Below, piece after piece: positions 6,792 through 14,062 of a stretch of 21,942 nucleotides of DNA; position 1 is the first letter of the stretch; each line of letters starts with the position of its first letter. The stretch is taken from positions 1 to 21,942 of the forward strand of contig DAAL01000056.1 in the NCBI GenBank assembly GCA_001701065.1. Direction: 5' to 3'. The notes below the pieces were generated by a model that was not told the origin of the DNA, did not search any database, and saw only the letters and a program-made list of their open reading frames with translations. A program made the translations under genes and the position numbers. This DNA comes from Bacteroidales bacterium GP4. GTDB taxonomy: Bacteria; Bacteroidota; Bacteroidia; Bacteroidales; Muribaculaceae.

Positions 6792-8477
6792 TTATTCCAT
6801 AAGTTTGCGGTAACGCTTGCGGGGCAATTCCTTTCCGCCGTTACGCGCTTTTTTGTATTCCTCATAGTCGGAATAAGAACCTTCGTAGAACACCACATTG
6901 CCATCCCCTTCAAAAGAAAGGATGTGGGTGCATATTCGGTCAAGGAACCAACGGTCATGGCTGACAACGACAGCGCATCCGGCGAAGTCCTCAAGACCCT
7001 CTTCAAGTGCCCGAAGCGTGTTCACGTCGATGTCATTGGTAGGTTCGTCGAGCAACAGCACATTGCCCTCCTCTTTCAATGCCATGGCAAGATGAAGGCG
7101 GTTACGCTCACCGCCTGACAGCACACCTATCTTCTTTTCCTGGTCAGCTCCGGTAAAGTTGAATTTAGAAAGGTAAGCGCGCGCATTCATGTCGCGTCCT
7201 CCCATGCGGAAAGTCTCTACCCCCTGGGATATTACTTCATACACGCTCTTTTCAGGAAGGAGGTCGTGGTGGGTCTGGTCGACATAGGCTATCTTAACGG
7301 TTTCGCCCACGTCAAATGTTCCGTTATCAGGTGCTTCCTGCCCCATTATTAGGCGGAACAACGTGGTTTTACCTGCGCCGTTAGGACCAATCACGCCCAC
7401 AATACCGTTTGGCGGCAACGAGAAGTTAAGGTCCTTGAACAATTGCTTCTTGCCGAAAGCTTTTTCAAGTCCGGTAGCCTCAATGACCTTATTGCCGAGG
7501 CGCGGTCCGTTGGGGATAAATATTTCAAGACGTTCTTCACGTGCCTTCTGGTCCTCGTTCAACAGCTTGTCGTAAGAATTAAGACGTGCTTTACCCTTAG
7601 CCTGACGCGCCTTGGGAGCCATTCTCACCCATTCAAGCTCTCGCTCAAGAGTTTTGCGTCGTTTACTTGCCTGCTTTTCCTCCTGCGCCATACGCTTGGT
7701 TTTCTGGTCGAGCCATGATGAATAATTGCCCTTCCAGGGAATGCCTTCGCCGCGGTCAAGCTCAAGAATCCATCCTGCCACATGATCCAAGAAATAGCGG
7801 TCGTGGGTGATGGCTATGACAGTTCCGGGATATTGCTGCAAGTGCTGTTCCAGCCAGTCGATGGACTCAGCGTCAAGGTGGTTGGTAGGTTCATCAAGCA
7901 ACAGCACATCAGGCTGCTGGAGGAGAAGACGGCAAAGAGCCACACGGCGACGCTCACCACCTGACAGGGTAGCTATGTTCTGGTCGTCGGGGGGACACTG
8001 CAGTGCATCCATCGCCCTTTCGAGCTTACTGTCGATGTTCCAAGCGTCAGCGGCATCAAGTTTATCCTGCAATTCCGCCTGACGGCTGATGAGCGCATCC
8101 ATCTTGTCAGGATCTTCAAGCACATCGGGGTCACCGAATGCTTCGTTCACTTTATCAAATTCAGCAAGGAGATCCATTATGGGCTGCACACCTTCCCTCA
8201 CAACTTCTATCACAGTCTTGTCAGGGTCAAGTTTCGGTTCCTGCTCAAGATAGCCCACAGTATAGCCGGGAGAGAACACCACTTCCCCTTGGTACTGCTT
8301 GTCGATACCGGCAATAATCTTCAAAAGCGATGACTTACCGGAACCGTTAAGACCGATGATACCTATTTTTGCGCCATAGAAGAAAGAGAGATAAATATTC
8401 TTCAGGACTTGTTTTTGAGGTGGATAAATCTTACTGACTCCCACCATTGAAAAAATAACTTTTTTATCGTCAGCCAT
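6792..8477 (-). CDS. ettA: ABC-F protein EttA, energy-dependent translational throttle
   Basis: This 561-residue soluble protein has two ATP-binding cassettes and no membrane segment. Cassette 1: Walker A GLNGSGKS (42-49), signature LSGGE (171-175), Walker B VLLLDE (191-196). Cassette 2: Walker A GPNGAGKT (364-371), signature LSGGE (453-457), Walker B VLLLDE (473-478). Each Walker B is followed by PTNxxD, as is usual in ABC-F proteins. The linker (about 250-330) is rich in Lys/Arg/Glu and fits the P-site-tRNA-interaction region of EttA. Length is close to E. coli EttA (555). EttA binds the ribosomal E site and gates the first peptide bond in response to ADP/ATP. The start chosen is ATG at 8475-8477 (MADDKK), one base after the def stop; a start 7 codons earlier would overlap def. 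It is third in the ruvX-def operon, with the kinase-RapZ gene 5 bases downstream. Confidence 0.93.
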   Translation of the reverse strand: MADDKKVIFSMVGVSKIYPPQKQVLKNIYLSFFYGAKIGIIGLNGSGKSSLLKIIAGIDKQYQGEVVFSPGYTVGYLEQEPKLDPDKTVIEVVREGVQPIMDLLAEFDKVNEAFGDPDVLEDPDKMDALISRQAELQDKLDAADAWNIDSKLERAMDALQCPPDDQNIATLSGGERRRVALCRLLLQQPDVLLLDEPTNHLDAESIDWLEQHLQQYPGTVIAITHDRYFLDHVAGWILELDRGEGIPWKGNYSSWLDQKTKRMAQEEKQASKRRKTLERELEWVRMAPKARQAKGKARLNSYDKLLNEDQKAREERLEIFIPNGPRLGNKVIEATGLEKAFGKKQLFKDLNFSLPPNGIVGVIGPNGAGKTTLFRLIMGQEAPDNGTFDVGETVKIAYVDQTHHDLLPEKSVYEVISQGVETFRMGGRDMNARAYLSKFNFTGADQEKKIGVLSGGERNRLHLAMALKEEGNVLLLDEPTNDIDVNTLRALEEGLEDFAGCAVVVSHDRWFLDRICTHILSFEGDGNVVFYEGSYSDYEEYKKARNGGKELPRKRYRKLME

Positions 8478-8478
8478 A

Positions 8479-9042
8479 TTATTTTTTATTAGGGGCATAG
8501 CGCACCGGATAGGACACTCGCTTCTTGCCCGAAATTATGTTATTCAGTTTCCCTCTAATGAGTTGCTTGCGTATTAATGATATGTGGTCAATGTAGAGTT
8601 TACCCCACAGATGGTCGCACTCGTGCTGGACTATGCGGGCAAGGAACCCGGATATCTCCTCCTCATGAGGCTCAAAGTTCTCATCGACCCATTTAAGCCT
8701 GATGTGCTCTACTCTCGGAACTGATTCGCTCAAATCAGGAAGACTCAGACAGCCCTCGTCGCGGCTTATCTCGTCGCCGTCAAGAATTTCTATCTCGGGG
8801 TTTATAAGAGTCAGTTTCCGTCCTTGGCATTCAGGGAATGATTCCGAAACCGGATCCGCATCGATAACTACTATCTTGTCATTCTTCCCGACCTGAGGAG
8901 CCGCAAGCCCCACTCCGTCAGAAGCATACATGGTTTCCCACATATCCTCAATAAGTTTTTTAAGCTCAGGATAGTCAGGAGTCACATCCTTCGATTCCTT
9001 TCTCAGGACAGGATGTCCGTAAAGGTATATAGGTAATTTCAT
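8479..9042 (-). CDS. def: Peptide deformylase
   Basis: This 187-residue metalloenzyme removes the formyl group from the N-terminal methionine of nascent proteins at the ribosome. All three family motifs are present: [10 protein letters not shown] (43-52), EGCLSLP (96-102, metal ligand Cys98) and HECDH (140-144, ligands His140 and His144, catalytic Glu141). The C-terminal tail ([15 protein letters not shown]) is basic. The ATG overlaps the ruvX stop by 4 bases (ATGA), and the TAA is one base from the ettA start, so all three should be co-translated. Grouping with ettA places two ribosome-associated functions in one transcript. Confidence 0.96.
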   Translation of the reverse strand: MKLPIYLYGHPVLRKESKDVTPDYPELKKLIEDMWETMYASDGVGLAAPQVGKNDKIVVIDADPVSESFPECQGRKLTLINPEIEILDGDEISRDEGCLSLPDLSESVPRVEHIRLKWVDENFEPHEEEISGFLARIVQHECDHLWGKLYIDHISLIRKQLIRGKLNNIISGKKRVSYPVRYAPNKK

Positions 9043-9464
9043 TGTTTATATGATTTACTTTCTAAATAATCGTTCAAAATAATCGTGGCAGCCATTTCAT
9101 CTACCACACTTTTATCGCGGCGGCGCATCTTCTTCATGCCCCCGTCAATCATTGCGCGGTGAGCCAAAGCTGATGTGAACCGTTCGTCCCAAAACACGAT
9201 GTCGATGTTCTCAGGCAGATTCTTTCTGAGATTGGCGATTCCCGGCTTTATATATCTCATGGATTCCGAGTCCTCGCCCTGCATAGTGCGCGGATAACCC
9301 ACAACTATTGTCTGCACATTCTCGGAAGCTATGTATTTTTTTATATAATCCGTGAGTGTGTGCGTAGGGACGGTAGCCAAACCGGTAGCTACAATCTGTA
9401 ACTCGTCAGTAACGGCTATCCCGCAACGTTTTCGTCCGTAGTCAATCGCTAAAAGTCGTGCCAT
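9039..9464 (-). CDS. ruvX: RuvX/YqgF, putative pre-16S rRNA nuclease / Holliday junction resolvase-like
   Basis: This 141-residue protein has the RNase H-like fold. Acidic active-site residues fit the family: Asp8 in AIDYG, the DER segment at 93-95 and the DE pair at 122-123. The VVGYP motif (54-58) and a basic [10 protein letters not shown] stretch (110-119) are also typical. E. coli YqgF matures the 5' end of 16S rRNA; the Holliday junction role is by fold. The ATG is only 5 bases after the -7 promoter box, so the mRNA is expected to be leaderless. It is the first gene of the five-gene minus-strand operon, and its stop overlaps the def start by 4 bases. Confidence 0.93.
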   Translation of the reverse strand: MARLLAIDYGRKRCGIAVTDELQIVATGLATVPTHTLTDYIKKYIASENVQTIVVGYPRTMQGEDSESMRYIKPGIANLRKNLPENIDIVFWDERFTSALAHRAMIDGGMKKMRRRDKSVVDEMAATIILNDYLESKSYKQ

Positions 9465-9469
9465 TGATG

Positions 9470-9500
9470 CAAAGTTACTTAAAATGTGTCATTTAACAAA
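9470..9500 (-). promoter_or_regulatory. Promoter of the ruvX operon, predicted leaderless
   Basis: On the minus strand, TTTG (9500-9497) is followed after 19 bases by TAACTTTG (9477-9470), a near-ideal Bacteroidetes promoter. The ruvX ATG at 9464 begins 5 bases later, about where transcription should start. The -33 TTTG lies within the T-run of the carB terminator. Confidence 0.85.
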
Positions 9501-9531
9501 ACTTCCCCACGTAATTTTATACGTAGGGAAG
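9495..9531 (-). terminator. Terminator of the carAB operon
   Basis: Minus-strand RNA forms a 12-bp stem (9531-9520 with 9513-9502, one T-G pair) around a 6-base loop, followed by TTTTGTT. It lies 37 bases after the carB stop. On the plus strand the stem carries a C-A mismatch and is followed by CAAGATT, so it works in the minus direction. Confidence 0.8.
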
Positions 9532-9567
9532 CAAGATTAATATTCTATAATATTTATTTATCTGCGG

Positions 9568-12500
9568 TTAACGGTACTGCGCCCATGATTTTATTTCGAT
9601 ATCGTCAAGAGTGAGAGTGGTAAACGCATGGATAAAGGCTGAGGCAAGGCGGGCATTAGTCAGCAACGGCACATTCAGGTCAATTGCAGCTCGACGGATA
9701 CGATAGCCGTTGGTCAATTCAGTTTCAGTGAGGTTTTTGGGGATGTTAACCACCATGTCCACCTCTTTTTCATGAAGCAGAGTCAATGCCTGCGGCTCAC
9801 AGTCGGGCTGGCTCGGCCAGTACACTTTCACTGCCGGGATGCCATTGTCATTAAGGAACTGGTGAGTTCCGCCGGTGGCATATAGACGGTATCCGTGATT
9901 GTGCAAAGCGTGTGCCGCGTCAAGCAATGCTGTCTTCTGCTTCGCGCTTCCGGTTGACAGAAGGATGCCCTTTGACTTTGACGGAATGCGGAGTCCCACT
10001 GAAAGCATTGCCTTCATGATAGCCTCGTCAGTGTCGTCGCCAAGGCATCCTACCTCGCCGGTGGATGACATGTCAACGCCCAACACCGGGTCAGCGCCCT
10101 GAAGGCGCGAGAACGAGAACTGCGATGCCTTTATGCCCACATAGTCAAGATCAAACGCATTTTTATTGGGACGTTCCACCTCTTTGCCGAGCATAATCTG
10201 AGTGGCTATGTCGATAAAGTTGAGTTTCAGCACTTTACTTACGAAGGGGAATGAGCGTGATGCACGCAAGTTGCACTCAATGACCTTTATGTCATTGTTC
10301 TTGGCAAGGAACTGAATATTGAACGGACCTGATATATTGAGAGCCTTGGCTATCTTCTGGCTCACTTTCTTTATTCGGCGTATGGTTTCAACATAAAGCT
10401 TCTGCGGCGGGAACTGGATAGTGGCATCACCGGAATGGACTCCGGCATACTCTATGTGCTCCGATATCGCGTACACTTTAATCTCTCCCTTGTCAGCCAC
10501 GGCATCCATCTCTATCTCCTTGGCGTTCTGAATAAATTCGGTCACAACCACAGGGTATTGTTTTGACACATTGGCGGCAAGACGAAGGAAGCGGTCAAGC
10601 TCCTCGTTATTGGAACATACATTCATCGCCGCGCCCGAAAGCACATAACTCGGACGCACAAGCACCGGAAATCCCACTTCATCAATAAACTTGTGTATAT
10701 CGTCAAAAGAGGTCAACTCGCGCCAGCGCGGCTGATCCACGCCTATACGGTCGAGCATCGCCGAGAATTTGTGGCGGTCTTCGGCATTGTCAATGGACTG
10801 CGCCGAGGTGCCGAGAATAGGAACCTGCGCTTTATCAAGGCGAGTTGCAAGGTTATTCGGAATCTGACCGCCCACTGACAGGATTACGCCATGAGGCTGT
10901 TCCAGTTCTATTATGTCCATCACACGCTCGTAAGTCAGTTCATCGAAATAAAGACGATCGCACATGTCATAGTCAGTTGACACGGTCTCAGGATTATAAT
11001 TGATCATCACTGAACGATAGCCCTCTCTCTTAACTGTCATAAGAGCGTTGACCGAACACCAGTCAAACTCCACCGAGCTTCCAATGCGGTAAGCTCCTGA
11101 GCCCAACACGATAATCGAACGATGGTCATGCAGATAATTGACATCGTTGCCGCTGCCATTATAGGTCAGATACAGATAGTTGGTCATTGCCGGATATTCC
11201 GCGCCAAGCGTATCAATCTGCTTGACAACCGGCACAATGCCGTTGGCTTTACGGAATTCCCTTATTTTCAATGCCGAAGCTTCCGGATTAAACTCATCAG
11301 CCTTGTTCAAGGCACGTGCTATCTGGAAATCGCTGAATCCCTGCTCTTTAGCCTGACGCAACAACATTAACGGCACATCCTCTACCCGGCTGAATGTTTC
11401 CAGTTCATCGGCAGTAGACACAATATTATATAGCTTATATAGGAACCAGCGGTCAATCTTGGTCATGTCGTGAATTTGTTCCACGGTATAACCTTGTCGC
11501 ATGGCTTTGGAGATGACAAATATTCGTTTATCAGTGGGATCCGATAGTGAATGCTCGATATTTGCTATCTTAAGCTCTTTGTTCTCCACAAATCCATGCA
11601 TTCCCTGACCTATCATGCGCAAGCCTTTCTGAATTGCCTCCTCAAAAGTTCTACCGATAGACATCACTTCGCCTACCGACTTCATGGAGGAGCCTATCTC
11701 ACGCTTGACACCGTGGAATTTTCCCAAGTCCCAGCGAGGAATTTTGACTACAACGTAGTCCAATGCCGGCTCAAAGAATGCCGAAGTGACCTTTGTAACT
11801 GAATTCTTGAGGTCAAACAAGCCGTAGCCCAATCCTAATTTCGCTGCTACGAAAGCCAAGGGATATCCTGTGGCTTTTGACGCAAGAGCCGATGAGCGCG
11901 AAAGGCGCGCGTTCACCTCTATCACTCGGTATTCCATCGAACCAGGGTCAAATGCATACTGCACGTTACATTCACCCACGATTCCTATGTGACGGATAAT
12001 TTTTATCGCAAGTTTGCGCAGATAGTGGTAATCCTCATTCGACAAAGTTTGCGAAGGAGCTACCACGATTGATTCACCGGTGTGGATACCAAGCGGGTCA
12101 AAGTTCTCCATGTTGCAAACTGTGATACAGTTGTCGTAAGCATCGCGTACAACTTCGTATTCCACTTCCTTCCATCCTTTGAGTGACTTTTCCACAAGCA
12201 CCTGAGGCGCAAACGAGAGAGCTTTCTCGACAAGTGCCACAAGCTGCTGCTCGTCATCACAGAATCCGCTTCCAAGTCCCCCCAATGCATAGGCGGCGCG
12301 CACTATAACCGGATAGCCCAGTTCATTGGCTGCGTTTATAGCGTCATTGACATTGCTTACCGCTTCGCTCTTTATGGTCTTGATGTTTATCTCATCGAGT
12401 TTTTTCACGAACAGTTCACGGTCCTCGGTGTCCATTATCGCCTGCACCGGAGTTCCAAGCACCTTTACATTATATTTCTCTAATATTCCGCTTTTGTACA

Positions 12501-12801
12501 GTTCCACTCCGCAGTTAAGCGCAGTCTGTCCGCCGAATGCCAGCATAATTCCGTCAGGACGCTCCTTGTCTATGACTTTTTCGACAAAGTAAGGTGTGAC
12601 CGGCAAGAAATAGATGTTATCGGCAAAGCCTTCCGATGTCTGGACAGTGGCGATATTGGGATTAATCAGAACAGTTTCTATACCCTCTTCTTTCATCGCT
12701 TTAAGAGCCTGCGAACCGGAGTAGTCAAACTCGCCCGCCTCTCCTATCTTCAATGCTCCACTACCAAGCAACAGAACTTTTTTTATAGAATGAGATGTCA
12801 T
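9568..12801 (-). CDS. carB: Carbamoyl-phosphate synthase, large subunit
   Basis: This 1077-residue protein makes carbamoyl phosphate from bicarbonate, ammonia (from CarA) and two ATP, for pyrimidines and arginine. The two homologous ATP-grasp halves are clear: the first begins KKVLLLGSGALKIGEAGEFDYSG and carries the ATP-binding loop AAYALGGLGSG; the second begins with IIVLGSGAYRIGSSVEFDW and includes VRPSYVLSGAAM. Between them is the helical oligomerisation region (about 400-550). The last 140 or so residues form the MGS-like allosteric domain (YRLYATGGTHQFL). Length equals the family norm (about 1070). The segment KIPRWDLGKF...GSSMKSVGEVM reads more like the variant I recall from eukaryotic CPSases than the E. 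coli one. It starts 13 bases after the carA stop; the terminator is at 9495-9531. Confidence 0.97.
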   Translation of the reverse strand: MTSHSIKKVLLLGSGALKIGEAGEFDYSGSQALKAMKEEGIETVLINPNIATVQTSEGFADNIYFLPVTPYFVEKVIDKERPDGIMLAFGGQTALNCGVELYKSGILEKYNVKVLGTPVQAIMDTEDRELFVKKLDEINIKTIKSEAVSNVNDAINAANELGYPVIVRAAYALGGLGSGFCDDEQQLVALVEKALSFAPQVLVEKSLKGWKEVEYEVVRDAYDNCITVCNMENFDPLGIHTGESIVVAPSQTLSNEDYHYLRKLAIKIIRHIGIVGECNVQYAFDPGSMEYRVIEVNARLSRSSALASKATGYPLAFVAAKLGLGYGLFDLKNSVTKVTSAFFEPALDYVVVKIPRWDLGKFHGVKREIGSSMKSVGEVMSIGRTFEEAIQKGLRMIGQGMHGFVENKELKIANIEHSLSDPTDKRIFVISKAMRQGYTVEQIHDMTKIDRWFLYKLYNIVSTADELETFSRVEDVPLMLLRQAKEQGFSDFQIARALNKADEFNPEASALKIREFRKANGIVPVVKQIDTLGAEYPAMTNYLYLTYNGSGNDVNYLHDHRSIIVLGSGAYRIGSSVEFDWCSVNALMTVKREGYRSVMINYNPETVSTDYDMCDRLYFDELTYERVMDIIELEQPHGVILSVGGQIPNNLATRLDKAQVPILGTSAQSIDNAEDRHKFSAMLDRIGVDQPRWRELTSFDDIHKFIDEVGFPVLVRPSYVLSGAAMNVCSNNEELDRFLRLAANVSKQYPVVVTEFIQNAKEIEMDAVADKGEIKVYAISEHIEYAGVHSGDATIQFPPQKLYVETIRRIKKVSQKIAKALNISGPFNIQFLAKNNDIKVIECNLRASRSFPFVSKVLKLNFIDIATQIMLGKEVERPNKNAFDLDYVGIKASQFSFSRLQGADPVLGVDMSSTGEVGCLGDDTDEAIMKAMLSVGLRIPSKSKGILLSTGSAKQKTALLDAAHALHNHGYRLYATGGTHQFLNDNGIPAVKVYWPSQPDCEPQALTLLHEKEVDMVVNIPKNLTETELTNGYRIRRAAIDLNVPLLTNARLASAFIHAFTTLTLDDIEIKSWAQYR

Positions 12802-12814
12802 TTAAGTCAAAAAA

Positions 12815-13885
12815 TTAAAGCATGTTTATAAATTCATCAAATAGAAACTCGGTATCCTTGGGACCTGATGAAGCCTCAGGATGAAATTGAGCGGAGAAGA
12901 AGGGTTTGGTTTTATGCCTGATTCCTTCATTGGACCCGTCATTCATGTTTACAAACAGCGGTTCCCATTCGTCAGGCAGAGTGGAATCATCAACCGCAAA
13001 CCCATGGTTTTGGGACGTGATGTAACATTGGTCGGTGCCTACTCTTCTCACCGGTTGATTATGGCTTCTATGACCATAGGGAAGTTTATAAGTGGATGCT
13101 CCGGCAGCCTTTGCCAGCAATTGATTGCCCATGCATATTCCGCATATCGGCTTGCCTATGCTTATAGCTTTTTTGAGGTTTTCCACAGTCTTATCCACCA
13201 TTTCGGGATTGCCAGGACCGTTAGAGATAAAGACTCCGTTATAAGGAATCGAGGAGAAGTCATAGTCCCAAGGCACTCTTATCACTCTTGCGCCGCGGCG
13301 GGTTAGGCATCGTATGATATTGTGCTTTACTCCACAATCCACCAGCACTACAGTCTTTGAGCCCTCGCCATGCACTTCTATGTTTTTACAGCTGACTTGC
13401 GCAACAAGATTTTCAACGTTAGGGTCATAGAACGGAATGTCATCGCATCCCTCCACTATAATCTTTCCAAGCATTGAGCCATGCTCACGCAGATGCTTTG
13501 TAAGCTCACGGGTGTCAATTCCGTATATGCCGGGAATACCCTCTTCTTTCAACCAGTCGGACAATCCTCGGTCAGCTTGCCAATGACTATGGTTCCAAGA
13601 GTAGTCCTGCGCCACGATGGCTTTACAATGAATGCGGTTACTTTCGTAGAATTCGCTCACATCCTCCTTTTCCCTGGCAGGCGGTACTCCGTAGTTGCCT
13701 AATATAGGATAGGTGGTGACAAGAATTTGACCTTTATAGGATGGGTCAGTAAGACTCTCAGGATAGCCGGTCATGGCAGTATTAAACACCACCTCTCCTG
13801 CGGTTGAAGCTTCGTATCCGAACGACTTGCCTTCAAACACAGTGCCGTCAGCGAGCACAAGAGCGGCTTTTTTTGTTTCGCGCAT
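12815..13885 (-). CDS. carA: Carbamoyl-phosphate synthase, small (glutaminase) subunit
   Basis: This 356-residue protein hydrolyses glutamine and channels ammonia to CarB. The N-terminal CarA domain (ALVLADGTVFEGKSFGY through the TGYPESLTDPSY motif) is followed by a class I glutamine amidotransferase domain with nucleophile Cys251 in GICMGNQ and His335/Glu337 in FHPE. GICMGNQ differs from the commoner GICLGHQ at two positions next to the nucleophile. It is first in the carA-carB operon, with a promoter signal about 62 bases upstream and an AT-rich leader that contains a small hairpin and T-run (13921-13944). Confidence 0.96.
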   Translation of the reverse strand: MRETKKAALVLADGTVFEGKSFGYEASTAGEVVFNTAMTGYPESLTDPSYKGQILVTTYPILGNYGVPPAREKEDVSEFYESNRIHCKAIVAQDYSWNHSHWQADRGLSDWLKEEGIPGIYGIDTRELTKHLREHGSMLGKIIVEGCDDIPFYDPNVENLVAQVSCKNIEVHGEGSKTVVLVDCGVKHNIIRCLTRRGARVIRVPWDYDFSSIPYNGVFISNGPGNPEMVDKTVENLKKAISIGKPICGICMGNQLLAKAAGASTYKLPYGHRSHNQPVRRVGTDQCYITSQNHGFAVDDSTLPDEWEPLFVNMNDGSNEGIRHKTKPFFSAQFHPEASSGPKDTEFLFDEFINML

Positions 13886-13920
13886 ATAAAATCAGATAAA
13901 AAAATAGTAATAACAGTAAC

Positions 13921-13944
13921 AAAAAGCCGGTTTTCAGGAAAACC
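13921..13944 (-). promoter_or_regulatory. Small hairpin plus T-run in the carA leader, possible attenuator
   Basis: In the carA leader, GGTTTT (13944-13939) pairs with AAAACC (13934-13929) around CCTG, and TTTTT follows three bases later (13925-13921). The stem has only two G-C pairs, so it would be a weak terminator. A role in pyrimidine-dependent attenuation is speculation. Confidence 0.3.
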
Positions 13945-13947
13945 ATG

Positions 13948-13955
13948 CAAAGTTA
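13948..13955 (-). promoter_or_regulatory. -7 element of the carAB operon
   Basis: TAACTTTG on the minus strand (13955-13948) matches TAnnTTTG. No clear TTG was found 19-21 bases upstream. The predicted leader is about 60 bases. Confidence 0.6.
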
Positions 13956-13999
13956 GCATTTTTTTCTAGAACTACCATAAATTACTTACTCCTGTCGTG

Positions 14000-14041
14000 A
14001 AAAAAAGCGCAAATTCTATCTTATTGATGGAATTTGCGCTT
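14000..14041 (-). terminator. Terminator of the histidine kinase gene
   Basis: Bases 14005-14020 pair with 14026-14041 (16 bp, one G-T pair, 5-base loop). On the minus strand the stem is followed by a run of T, starting about 22 bases after the kinase stop. It isolates the kinase from carAB. Confidence 0.9.
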
Positions 14042-14062
14042 ATAATTCATTATTTATGTTTC

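Noticed and set aside
8478..8498. Upstream ATG at 8498 for ettA
   Set aside because: It would overlap the end of def by 20 bases; ATG 8477, one base after the def stop, fits the operon spacing and EttA length.
12881..13306. 141-codon open frame on the plus strand
   Set aside because: It is antisense to carA, whose motifs are clear; it has no promoter or recognisable domain.
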